Assembly (NCBI GenBank): GCA_036278595.1 | Contig: DASUKS010000242.1 | Span: 1 to 20,928, forward strand | Reading direction: 5' to 3' | Source: JADMII01 sp036278595 | GTDB taxonomy: Bacteria; Chloroflexota; Dehalococcoidia; DSTF01; JACRBR01 | DNA length: 20,928 bases | Part shown: in pieces, positions 6,252 through 14,137 of the stretch | Position numbering within the stretch: the stretch's first letter is position 1 | How the letters are laid out: the number at the start of each line of letters is the position of its first letter | Made by a program: the position numbers and the translations under genes | The notes under the pieces: model-generated | What the model was told of the DNA's origin: nothing | Database searches by the model: none | What the model saw: only the letters and a program-made list of their open reading frames with translations

Positions 6252-7448
6252 ATGACGATGCTCCGACTTCTCCACGTGGTGCCGTACTACGAGGATGCCT
6301 GGGCCTATGGCGGCATCCCGCGGCTGGCCGCGGCCATGACGCGCGGCCTCGCCCGTCGCGGGCATGCGGTCACGGTCTGCACGACGGATGCCGCGGAAGC
6401 CCATGCGCGCACGCGCGGTCCGCGCGTGGCCGATCACGAAGGTGTGAGCGTCCGCGTTTTTCGTAATCTCTCGAACCGGCTCGCCTACGACTGGCAGTTC
6501 TTCACGCCTGTCGGGCTCGCGCGCTTCCTGGGCACCGCCGCCCGCGGCTTCGACGTGGCGCACCTGCACGGGTGCCACCATCTGCCGGGGGCGATCGCCG
6601 CCGGGGCCCTGCGCCGCGCCCACGTGCCCTACGTCGTCTCGCCGAACGGCACCGCGCCGCGGCTCGAGCGCCGGCGGCTGGCCAAGCTGCTGTTCGACGC
6701 GACGCTCGGCCGCCGCGTGCTCCCGGGCGCCGCGCGCATCCTGGGGGTCACGCTGGCGGAACAACGGCAGATCGAGTCCCTGCGCTTCCCCGCCTCGAGC
6801 ATCCGCATCATTCCCAACCCGATCGACGAGACGGAGTTCGAGCCGCCTCCCGACGGCAGGGCGTTTCGGGCCGCGCACGGCCTCGCCGGCGAGCAGGTGG
6901 TGATGTTCCTCGGCAAGCTGACGCCGCGCAAGGGGGTCGACGTGCTCGTGCGCGCGCTCGCGCGGCTGCCCGGCCCCCGCCCGCGCCTAGTCGTGGCCGG
7001 CAACGACATGGGCACCGGAGAGGCCGTCGGACGGCTCGCACTGGAGCTGCACGTGCACGACCGCGTGCTCCGCGTCGGCCTGCTGCGCGGCCGCGATCGG
7101 CTCGACGCCCTCGCCGCCGCCGACGTCGTCGTCTACCCGTCGCGCGACGAAGTGTTCGGGCTGGTGCCGCTCGAGGCGCTGCTGTGCGGCCGGCCGGTGA
7201 TCGTCTGCAGCGACAGCGGCTGCGGCGAAATCATCGGTTCGATCGGAGGCGGGCACGTCGTGCCGTGGGACGACCCGGAAACGCTGGCGGGCGCGATCGG
7301 GTCGATTCTCTCGGCGCCGGCGCTGTGGTCGGATCGGGCGCGCGCCGCGGGCGGCCGCGCGCGCGCACGTTTCGCCGCCGACGTCGTCTGCGCGGAGATC
7401 GAACAGATGTACCGCGACCTGCTCGCCGGTCCGCGTTCGGCCTCATGA
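6252..7448 (+). CDS. Family 4 glycosyltransferase
   Basis: The 398-residue protein is a GT-B retaining glycosyltransferase with two Rossmann-like halves. The N-terminal half has LLHVVPYYEDAWAYGGIPR, the aromatic/Gly acceptor loop typical of GT4, and DVAHLHGCHHL. The C-terminal half has IPNPID, MFLGKLTPRKGVDVLVRAL (with the R-K-G donor-phosphate loop) and DEVFGLVPLEAL, containing the E-x7-E pair E300/E308. It acts in the cytoplasm and transfers a sugar from a nucleotide donor to the growing glycan. The ATG at 6252 is used; ATG 6258 is an equally plausible start two codons later. There is no clear ribosome site, and the predicted leader is only about 14 bases. Its stop overlaps the next start by ATGA, so the two are translationally coupled. 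Confidence 0.92.
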   Translation: MTMLRLLHVVPYYEDAWAYGGIPRLAAAMTRGLARRGHAVTVCTTDAAEAHARTRGPRVADHEGVSVRVFRNLSNRLAYDWQFFTPVGLARFLGTAARGFDVAHLHGCHHLPGAIAAGALRRAHVPYVVSPNGTAPRLERRRLAKLLFDATLGRRVLPGAARILGVTLAEQRQIESLRFPASSIRIIPNPIDETEFEPPPDGRAFRAAHGLAGEQVVMFLGKLTPRKGVDVLVRALARLPGPRPRLVVAGNDMGTGEAVGRLALELHVHDRVLRVGLLRGRDRLDALAAADVVVYPSRDEVFGLVPLEALLCGRPVIVCSDSGCGEIIGSIGGGHVVPWDDPETLAGAIGSILSAPALWSDRARAAGGRARARFAADVVCAEIEQMYRDLLAGPRSAS

Positions 7449-9232
7449 CCGGCGTCAGCGTCGTGATGCCGGTGCTCGACGGCGGCCATCGCCTTCGGCG
7501 CGCGATCGCGGCTATCCGTCGCGAAACGGCCGGACGTCCTCACGAGGTGCTCGTCGTCGACGATGGGAGCGGGGATGGCGCCGTGGAGCGCGTCGCGGTG
7601 GAGCGCTGGAGCGACGTCAGGATCGTCGGCGGCCCGCGGCGCGGCGCCGCCGCCGCGCTGAACGCCGGCCTTCGCGAGGCGCGCTTTCCGTTCGTCGCTC
7701 AAGTCGATCAGGACGTCATCGTGCGTCGCGGATGGCTGGCGCCGCTCCTCGAGGCGCTCGACGATCCGGCCGTCGCCGCGGCGCAGGGACGGTACGTCGT
7801 GCCCCGCAGCGCCGGCTTCTGGGCGCGCGTCATGGGGCGCGATCTCGAACTTCGATACGACGCGCTGCGCGACGGCGGCACCGACCATGTGTGCACGGGC
7901 AACGCCGTCTATCGCGCGTCGGCGCTGCACCAGATCGGGCTGTTCGACGAGACGCTCGGGTACGGGTACGACAACGACGTCAGCTATCGCCTGCGTGCGG
8001 CGGGATACCGCCTCGTCTTCTGCCCGGATGCGCACGCCGATCACTACTGGCGGGATTCACTCGCCGGCTACTGTGCGCAGCAGTACGGCGTCGGGTACGG
8101 ACGGCTCGATCTGGTGCGGCGGCATCCGCGCCGGGTCCGCGGCGATGCCGTGTCGGGAACGCTGATGATCCTGCACGCGCCGGTGATGCTGCTGGTCTTC
8201 GCGCTCGCGATCGGCGCGACGGCGGCCGCAGCGGCGAAGGCCTGGAGCGTTGCCGGCCCGATGCTGGCGGCGTCGCTGGCGCTTGCCGGCGTCCTGGCCG
8301 CCGAGCGCAGCGTGGCTGGCGTGCGATCGTGGCGGCGCGCCCGGGACGCCGCCTCGCTGGCCTTCGGCGCCGCTCACCTGTTGCGCGACGCCGTGTGGGC
8401 CGTGGCCATCGTGCGATGGTCGATGCGCCGCATCGCCGGAGAGCGCGGGCGGCCGTCCGACAGCATGCCGCGCACACGCAGCCGGTCGACGCCGCGCGTC
8501 GACAGCGTGTGGCCGGCGGATCGCGCGATGCTCGTCCTGATCCCCGCGCACAACGAAGCCGACAGCCTGCCGGCGGTCGTCGCCGACCTCCGGCACGAAT
8601 GCCCGTCGGCCGATATCCTCGTCATCGACGACGCGTCCACCGATGCGACCGGCCGCGTGCTGCCGACGCTCGGCGTCGGATGGCTCAGCCTGCCGCAGCG
8701 GCTCGGGGTCGGCGGCGCTCTTCGTGCCGGAATGCGTTACGCAGGCCGGCACGGCTACGAGGTCGTCGCCCGCATCGACGGCGACGGCCAGCATCGCGCG
8801 CGCGATCTCCGGCGTCTCGCGGCCACCGTCGGTGCCGGGCGCGCGGACGCGGCGCACGGCTCGCGCTACGTCAGGGCGAGCGGCCGCCGGCGCCCGATGC
8901 CGCGGCTCAGCCAGCGCGCCCTCGCGCTCTGTCTGTCCGTTGTGACCGGACGCCGCGTCACCGATCCCACGTCGGGCCTCTGGGTGTTCGGACTGCGTGC
9001 GGTTCGACTTCTGGGGTTGGAGCACCCCGACGGCTACCCCGAACCGGAACTGCGGCTGCTGCTGCATCGGCATGGACTGCACGTCCGGGAGCTGGCGATC
9101 GTCGCGCGTGCCCGCCGGGCCGGGTCGACGACGCTGACGCCCGGGCGCGCCGCGGTCGCCTTCGCCAGGACGCTGCTCGCGATCGTCGTCGTTCCGCTGC
9201 GCCGCCCGGCGCCAGGGCTCACCGATGACTGA
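7445..9232 (+). CDS. Double family 2 glycosyltransferase (GT2 plus polyprenyl-phosphate sugar synthase-like GT2)
   Basis: The 595-residue protein joins two GT-A domains. Domain 1 (about 1-235) has VSVVMPVLDGG, VDDGS (38-42), VDQD (87-90) as its DxD, GLFDE and YDNDVSYRLRAAG. It is followed by hydrophobic segments at roughly 238-290 and 310-325, so this half is probably membrane-anchored. A basic linker precedes domain 2 (about 362-595). This has LIPAHNEADSLP, IDDASTD, RIDGDGQH (D445-G-D447), VTDPTSGLWVF and YPEPELRLL, the pattern of bacterial relatives of dolichol-phosphate mannose synthase. Domain 2 would load a sugar onto a polyprenyl phosphate; domain 1 would transfer a sugar to the glycan. 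The reading frame is continuous. The start is set by the ATGA overlap with the GT4. The gene overlaps the downstream DUF2304 gene by 8 bp. Confidence 0.88.
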   Translation: MTGVSVVMPVLDGGHRLRRAIAAIRRETAGRPHEVLVVDDGSGDGAVERVAVERWSDVRIVGGPRRGAAAALNAGLREARFPFVAQVDQDVIVRRGWLAPLLEALDDPAVAAAQGRYVVPRSAGFWARVMGRDLELRYDALRDGGTDHVCTGNAVYRASALHQIGLFDETLGYGYDNDVSYRLRAAGYRLVFCPDAHADHYWRDSLAGYCAQQYGVGYGRLDLVRRHPRRVRGDAVSGTLMILHAPVMLLVFALAIGATAAAAAKAWSVAGPMLAASLALAGVLAAERSVAGVRSWRRARDAASLAFGAAHLLRDAVWAVAIVRWSMRRIAGERGRPSDSMPRTRSRSTPRVDSVWPADRAMLVLIPAHNEADSLPAVVADLRHECPSADILVIDDASTDATGRVLPTLGVGWLSLPQRLGVGGALRAGMRYAGRHGYEVVARIDGDGQHRARDLRRLAATVGAGRADAAHGSRYVRASGRRRPMPRLSQRALALCLSVVTGRRVTDPTSGLWVFGLRAVRLLGLEHPDGYPEPELRLLLHRHGLHVRELAIVARARRAGSTTLTPGRAAVAFARTLLAIVVVPLRRPAPGLTDD

Positions 9233-9650
9233 CATCGTGCAGATCGCCGCCATCGGCGTCAGCGCGGCCCTGCTCGCCGTGGTGATCGATCTGGTGCGCC
9301 GCGGCCGGCTTCGCGAAGAGTACGCGTTCGTATGGCTCGTCGGGGCCGTCGGGCTGCTCGCGCTGTCGATCTGGCGCCACACGCTCGACGTCGCGGCGAT
9401 GTGGCTCGGCGTGTACTATCCACCGGCCGTCCTGCTGCTCGTCGTGATCCTCGCGGTCTTCCTGTCGTCGCTGGTGTTCGCTGTCGTCATCTCCACCCAG
9501 CGGCGGCACATCGATCGCCTCGTGCAGGACGTGGCGCTGCTCGACGCCGAGGTGCGGGCGCTGCAGTCACGCGCCGTACCGGCCGCGAAGGTGATCGACG
9601 GCGCCCCGGCCGACGCTGGCCAGGCCGCCGGCGAGCGGCACATCCGGTGA
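9225..9650 (+). CDS. DUF2304 family membrane protein
   Basis: The 141-residue protein has three hydrophobic segments (about 3-21, 34-52 and 65-88), separated by the basic loop RRGRLREEYAFVWLVG. This loop, with R-x-L-x-E-x-Y-A-x-x-W, is the hallmark of DUF2304. A short helical tail with ISTQRRHIDRLVQDVALLDA follows, probably a cytoplasmic coiled coil. Family members are typically encoded beside GT2 enzymes of the polyprenyl-phosphate sugar type, as here, and may anchor or assist them at the inner membrane. The ATG overlaps the preceding stop by 8 bp. The last 28 codons lie antisense over the end of the convergent GT4-GT2 gene; that tail is Ala/Gly-rich and may be poorly conserved. Confidence 0.85.
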   Translation: MTDIVQIAAIGVSAALLAVVIDLVRRGRLREEYAFVWLVGAVGLLALSIWRHTLDVAAMWLGVYYPPAVLLLVVILAVFLSSLVFAVVISTQRRHIDRLVQDVALLDAEVRALQSRAVPAAKVIDGAPADAGQAAGERHIR

Positions 9651-11843
9651 GCGCAGCACATACGCCACGTTGAGCATCACGATCATGGCCCCCCGCAGCG
9701 CCGCCGCGGCCGGCCCGAGCGGCGCCGATCGGCCCGCCACCCGAAGGTGATTCCGAACGCCGTAATACACGCGGCGCGGCGATCGCTTGCCCATCGTGCG
9801 TCCCCCCTCGTGATACGCGACCGCGCCGGCGACGCAGACGGTGTCGAAGCCGTTCGTCCGCGCCCGCAGGCAGAAGTCGACGTCCTCGAACGAGAAGAAG
9901 CACGCGTCGTCCAGGAGCCCGATTCGCTCGAACACCTGCCGTCTCACGAGCACGGCGCACCCGCTCACCGCGTCGACGCGATGCACCCCCGCGTCGCCGA
10001 GCGCCGCCAGCCGCTGCCCGGCCGCGCGGTGTCGCATGCGTCCCGTCCGGGCCGAGAAGATCATCCCGGCCGACGCGATCACGTCGGGCTCGGCACGCGA
10101 GAGGATCACCGGCGCGGCCAGGCCGATCCGCGGGTCACCCGCCAGCGCGTCCGTCAGCTGGCCGATCGTCTCCGGCGGGAGGACGACGTCGCTGTTGACC
10201 AGCAGGACGGCGTCGGCGCCCCAGGCCAGGGCGCTGCGGATGCCGGTATTGCAGCCCGCCGAGAAGCCCCCGTTACTGCCCGTCTGCAGCACTTCGACGC
10301 CAGGGAGACGGTCGCGCAGGTGCGGCTCCGATCCATCCGCCGACCCGTTGTCGACCACGATGACGCGCGGCGCGATCGATGACGTCTGCAGCGATCGCAC
10401 CGCCAGCCACGTCTGGTCGGGCGTTCGATAGTTGAGGACGACGGCGGCGAGCGCCGGCGGCCCCGAAGACCGGGGATCGGCCGTCGGCGCGCCGGACGCT
10501 CCTGCACCGGCGCGCAGGCCGCGATAACGCTCGACCAGTTGCCTGGCGTCGTCGTCAATCGAGAACACCGGACCGATGCCGGCGCGGAGCCGCGGGAGCA
10601 GGTCCGGTTCCTCGAGCGCGCGACGGAGCTGCGCGGCCAGCGAGGCGGCGTCGCCCGGCTCGAACAGCAGCCCGTCGACGCCGTCGCGCACCATGTCCGC
10701 CATTCCACCGAGTCGCGAGGCCACGACCGGCACGCCGGCGGCGAACGCCTCGCGAATCACGAAGGGGGCGTTCTCGATCCACACCGAGGGGACGACGAGC
10801 AGGTCGACGCGCGCGAGGAGCGCCGGCATCGCGTGATGCGGCACGGGACCCAGATGGCGGATCCGCGCATCGCCGAGACGCGCCGACAAGGCGTGGGCGT
10901 AGCGCTCGTCGCCGTGGTACGGGGCCACGCTGCCGAACAGATCGACGGTGACGGCGCCTGGCGGCAGCCGGTCGAGCGCGTCGAGCAGCACGTGCGGCCC
11001 CTTCGACAGCATCAGGCTGCCGGCGAACGCGACGCGCAGGGCTGGTTCGTGCCCCCGCGCTGTCCGTTCGTCGGCCGGCGGGAGGTCAATGCCCTGATCG
11101 ATCCATTCCAGGCGATCGACGCCAAATCGCCGGTAGGCGTCTTCCAGCGTGCGCGAGGGCGCGAGCACCAGATCGGCCTGGCGACAGAGGTCGCGCATCT
11201 GTCGTGACCGCTGGAGGGACGCGGCGCGCGACCGCCCCTCGCCGAGGAGGACCTGCGCGGCCCCCTGGGCCAGACTCAGGGCCGTTCGTACGCCGGGCGC
11301 CGCCCGGAGGCGCAGGCCGCGCGCCGCGCGCCACGCCGCCGCCGGTGCGAGCGCCGCCGCCGGGATGCAGCGCGCGCATCCGCCGTCGCCGGGACCGTCG
11401 CACCGGTGCCCGTCGCGATCGATCAGCTGGCCGCGGTGGCAGATGTACCAGTAATCGTTGAGCGTCATGACGACCGGGATCTCGCGGCGGCGGCAATGGG
11501 CGACGATCTGCGTCGACAGGCACGTGAGGTGCTGGACGTGCACGACGTCCGGCCGCACGCGATCGACGATCGCATCCGCCGCCGCGGCGAGCCGGGGATT
11601 CGTATAGCTCTCCTCGAAGGATTCGCAGACCTGGAACGTGTTGTTGACGAGGTGCAGGTCGATCGAGCCCCGGCGTTCGTGGCGGACCGCGAGTTCGGGC
11701 CGAAGCGGATCCCCTTCGCGCGCCAGCACGCTTACCTCGACGCCCGGCTGGCGCGAAAGGGCGCCGGCCAGCGCCGCGACATACGTCTCGGTGCCGCCGC
11801 AGGAGGCAGGCGGGTAGCCGTGGACGATCAGAAGAATGCGCAT
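9567..11843 (-). CDS. GT4-GT2 fusion glycosyltransferase
   Basis: The 758-residue protein carries two complete enzymes. Residues 1-440 are a GT-B family 4 domain: LLIVHGYPPASCGGTETYV, VHVQHLTCLS, GSLMLSKGPHVLLDAL and the E-x7-E pair E357/E365 in IENAPFVIREAF. It contains a cysteine cluster, C135-x12-C148-x7-C156-x2-C159, after LNDYWYIC. A Gly/Ala/Pro linker (about 443-463) leads to a GT-A family 2 domain (464-758) with VVLNYRT, VDNGS (497-501), NSDV (550-553) in place of DxD, and FEDVDFCLR (652-660). This domain resembles rhamnosyltransferase-like GT2 enzymes. The two domains probably add successive sugars. The ATG at 11843 lies 7 bases after the upstream stop. The 3' end overlaps the convergent DUF2304 gene by 84 bp. 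The donor sugars are not determinable here. Confidence 0.9.
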   Translation of the reverse strand: MRILLIVHGYPPASCGGTETYVAALAGALSRQPGVEVSVLAREGDPLRPELAVRHERRGSIDLHLVNNTFQVCESFEESYTNPRLAAAADAIVDRVRPDVVHVQHLTCLSTQIVAHCRRREIPVVMTLNDYWYICHRGQLIDRDGHRCDGPGDGGCARCIPAAALAPAAAWRAARGLRLRAAPGVRTALSLAQGAAQVLLGEGRSRAASLQRSRQMRDLCRQADLVLAPSRTLEDAYRRFGVDRLEWIDQGIDLPPADERTARGHEPALRVAFAGSLMLSKGPHVLLDALDRLPPGAVTVDLFGSVAPYHGDERYAHALSARLGDARIRHLGPVPHHAMPALLARVDLLVVPSVWIENAPFVIREAFAAGVPVVASRLGGMADMVRDGVDGLLFEPGDAASLAAQLRRALEEPDLLPRLRAGIGPVFSIDDDARQLVERYRGLRAGAGASGAPTADPRSSGPPALAAVVLNYRTPDQTWLAVRSLQTSSIAPRVIVVDNGSADGSEPHLRDRLPGVEVLQTGSNGGFSAGCNTGIRSALAWGADAVLLVNSDVVLPPETIGQLTDALAGDPRIGLAAPVILSRAEPDVIASAGMIFSARTGRMRHRAAGQRLAALGDAGVHRVDAVSGCAVLVRRQVFERIGLLDDACFFSFEDVDFCLRARTNGFDTVCVAGAVAYHEGGRTMGKRSPRRVYYGVRNHLRVAGRSAPLGPAAAALRGAMIVMLNVAYVLRSPDVPLAGGLASVGRGAVDHLRGRYGA

Positions 11844-11850
11844 AGGCAAC

Positions 11851-12771
11851 TCATACGCCGCGCGTCCTGCGGGGCGGGCGGCCCGTGCGGGCGGCGCGCG
11901 CACCGAGGTACTGCCCTGCGGGCCACGCGACGCCGAGCGCGACGGCGCGGGCGAGCGCCGCGGGGCCCTCGCGCCGCGCGACACGCGCGTGCGCCGGAAT
12001 GGTGCGCGCGACGGCCGCCGCGAGCGCGCGCCGCGTCGGCACCGTCGACAGCCCGAACAGCTCCTGGAGGCGGCGGTGCACCTGCCACGTGCGCTGCAGC
12101 TCGTACCAGGGGCCGCGCTCGTGGGAATGCCACACGAGGGCGTCGGGGACATACGCCAGACGGTAGCCCGCCAGGAGCACGTCGCGCGCCCATTCCAGGT
12201 CTTCCGCAATCGGCGCGACCCGGAAGGGATGCGCCCCCCACACGTCGCGCCTGATGCACGCACACACGTTGTCGAACAGGCAGGCCGAATACCGCTGCGC
12301 CGGCGTCAACGATGCCCACGCGTCGGGCGTGAGCGGACCGGCCACGCGCGCCGCGGGCGAGGACGCCTGCCACTGCCGCAGGCTCCAGCGCGTCAGCGCG
12401 CTTGCCGCCGCGGCGGGCGTCTGCCGCGCATAGGTGCCCGCCAGCCGCGCATCGCTCTCGAACGGTGCCGTCAGCGCGCACAGCCACGACGGCGAAGCCG
12501 GAATCGCGTCCTGCACGAGCAGCACGACCAGCGTGCCTTCCGCCTGCCCGACGGCCATGTTGCGCGTCGAGCCATGATTGAACTCGTCGGGGGCGATCCG
12601 CGTGACGCGCGCGCCGCGGGTGCGCGCGAACTCCGCCGACCCGTCGGTCGACCCCGAATCGACGACAATCACGTCGCTGGCGCCCGGCTGCGCGGCAAGG
12701 GCGTCGAACAGGCCCGGCAGCGTCTTCATCCCGTTGCGCGTCGGGATCACGATCGACGTCGACGCCCTCAC
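11851..12771 (-). CDS. Family 2 glycosyltransferase, rhamnosyltransferase-like
   Basis: The 306-residue GT-A protein has TSIVIPTRNGMKTL, VDSGSTDGS (37-45), FNHGSTRN (64-71), VQDA (86-89) at the DxD position, and AEDLEWARDVLLAGYRL, which holds the E-D catalytic pair. The F-N-H-G-x-T-R-N motif is frequent in GT2 enzymes annotated as rhamnosyltransferases; that activity is inferred, not shown. The C-terminus after YVPDALVWHSHE is Arg/Ala-rich and amphipathic, possibly touching the membrane. The GTG start at 12771 overlaps the upstream stop as GTGA and has GGAGGGGG 7 bases before it, so the longer in-frame version with a low-complexity N-terminus is rejected. It sits between the GT4 and the GT4-GT2 fusion in the leftward operon. 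Confidence 0.9.
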   Translation of the reverse strand: MRASTSIVIPTRNGMKTLPGLFDALAAQPGASDVIVVDSGSTDGSAEFARTRGARVTRIAPDEFNHGSTRNMAVGQAEGTLVVLLVQDAIPASPSWLCALTAPFESDARLAGTYARQTPAAAASALTRWSLRQWQASSPAARVAGPLTPDAWASLTPAQRYSACLFDNVCACIRRDVWGAHPFRVAPIAEDLEWARDVLLAGYRLAYVPDALVWHSHERGPWYELQRTWQVHRRLQELFGLSTVPTRRALAAAVARTIPAHARVARREGPAALARAVALGVAWPAGQYLGARAARTGRPPRRTRGV

Positions 12772-14132
12772 CGGCCGTCCCCCTCCGCCAGCACGCGCGC
12801 GTAGCGCTGCTCCCAGTCGAGCGCGTCGCGCTCGATGGTCTTGACCGGCGGTGCGGCCGCCGCCAGGCACGCACGAAGACGAGGACTGTCGACGAGGCGC
12901 TGCAGCGCCGCGCGAAGCGCCTCGACCGACGACGCGTCGTAGAGCAGCCCGTTGACGCCGTCCTGAATCAATTCGGGCAGGCCGCCCACGCGCGCGGCCA
13001 CGACAGGCACCCCGTGCAGAAACGCCTCCTGCACGACCAGCGGCGCGTTCTCGGGCCAGAGCGACGGCACGGCCAGCACGTCCATCGCGCCGTAGACCTC
13101 GGACAGTTGGCGCCGATCGAATGCCCCCGCGAAGCGGACGCGGGCGCCGGCGGCGAGCGTGTCCAGATCGCGCGTGTAGGCCGGCGACACGGCCCGGTCG
13201 CCGAACAGCACGACGTCGATCTCGCCCCTCACGCCGCGCGCGGCCTCGAGCAGCACGTGCACCCCTTTGTGCCAGACGAGCGAGCCCACGTACCCGATGG
13301 TCAGGCGCGAGGCCGGCGCGCGCGGCGTGCGCGGGGCCGGCGCGATCGCCGAACCGTTGGCCGACACGAGCATCCGGGTTTCAGGCAGACCGAGGGCGAC
13401 GTACTCGCGCGCGAGCGCGGAGGAAGGGGCGACGAACAGATCGACTTGATGGAACACGTGCCGCGCGTAGGCGAGACGGCGCCGGATATCGTCGGGCGTA
13501 ATGGATGGCGATGGCACCGCGGCGCCGATCGACGCCGTCAACCGCGGAACGGCGCGGTGCACGGCCGCGGCGGCGCGCAGCAGGGGACGCCCGCGGGCCG
13601 CCGCCGCCAGGCGCCCGAGCGCATACGGCGGTCCGAACGCGGACTCCCCGAAGCACCGCGCGCACCGGTCCGGATCGATGGTCTCGCAGACGTGACGCCC
13701 CGCCCTGTGAATCCGCTGACCGCCCGCCGCGCAGACCAGCGTGTAATCGTGCAGCGTCGCGACCGTCCGGGCGCCGCGCTCGCGCGCCAGGCGCGGGAGA
13801 TCGAACGAGAGGTTCAGGAGATTGTGCACGTGGACGACGTCCGGCTGGACGGCGTGGAGCACGTGCTCGATCTGGCGGTTGAGGCGCGGCGACGCGTACG
13901 TCTCGTCGAAGCCGCGGCACTCCCAGTTGTTGACGATCTCGGCGACGGGGAGGCCGCCGTGCTCGCGCCAGCGGATCTGCCCGTGGTTCGCCGCCGGATC
14001 GTACTCGGCCGCGAGCACCCAGACGTCGTGCCGCGTCGCCAGCGTCCGCGCGAGGTCGTAGGCGTAGATCTCGGATCCCGCGACATGACGGGGCAGGAAA
14101 TCGTGGACGGCGTGAAGAATGCGGAGGCGCAT
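12768..14132 (-). CDS. Family 4 glycosyltransferase with cysteine cluster
   Basis: The 454-residue GT-B enzyme begins ILHAVHDFLPRHVAGSEIYA, a GT4 acceptor loop, then PDVVHVHNLLNLS and LHDYTLVC. A cysteine cluster follows: C134-x14-C149-x7-C157-x2-C160. The C-terminal half has IGYVGSLVWHKGVHVLLEA (donor-phosphate loop K-G at 289-290) and WPENAPLVVQEAF with E361/E369. It is a distant paralogue of the GT4 half of the fusion two genes downstream, sharing the loop order and the cysteine cluster. The ATG at 14132 lies 5 bases after the upstream stop; no strong ribosome site is visible, so translation may depend on coupling. Cytoplasmic transfer to the glycan is expected; the sugar is unknown. Confidence 0.9.
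   Translation of the reverse strand: MRLRILHAVHDFLPRHVAGSEIYAYDLARTLATRHDVWVLAAEYDPAANHGQIRWREHGGLPVAEIVNNWECRGFDETYASPRLNRQIEHVLHAVQPDVVHVHNLLNLSFDLPRLARERGARTVATLHDYTLVCAAGGQRIHRAGRHVCETIDPDRCARCFGESAFGPPYALGRLAAAARGRPLLRAAAAVHRAVPRLTASIGAAVPSPSITPDDIRRRLAYARHVFHQVDLFVAPSSALAREYVALGLPETRMLVSANGSAIAPAPRTPRAPASRLTIGYVGSLVWHKGVHVLLEAARGVRGEIDVVLFGDRAVSPAYTRDLDTLAAGARVRFAGAFDRRQLSEVYGAMDVLAVPSLWPENAPLVVQEAFLHGVPVVAARVGGLPELIQDGVNGLLYDASSVEALRAALQRLVDSPRLRACLAAAAPPVKTIERDALDWEQRYARVLAEGDGR
12779..12786 (-). promoter_or_regulatory. Ribosome binding site for the rhamnosyltransferase-like GT2
   Basis: GGAGGGGG on the minus strand ends 7 bases before the GTG at 12771, within the last codons of the upstream GT4. 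It fixes the GTG start inside the GTGA overlap. Confidence 0.65.
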
Positions 14133-14137
14133 CGACG

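Noticed and set aside
8528..9232. Second GT2 domain as a separate gene starting at ATG 8528
   Set aside because: The frame is continuous from 7445 with no stop, no strong ribosome site precedes 8528, and a linker joins the domains. An internal start cannot be fully excluded.
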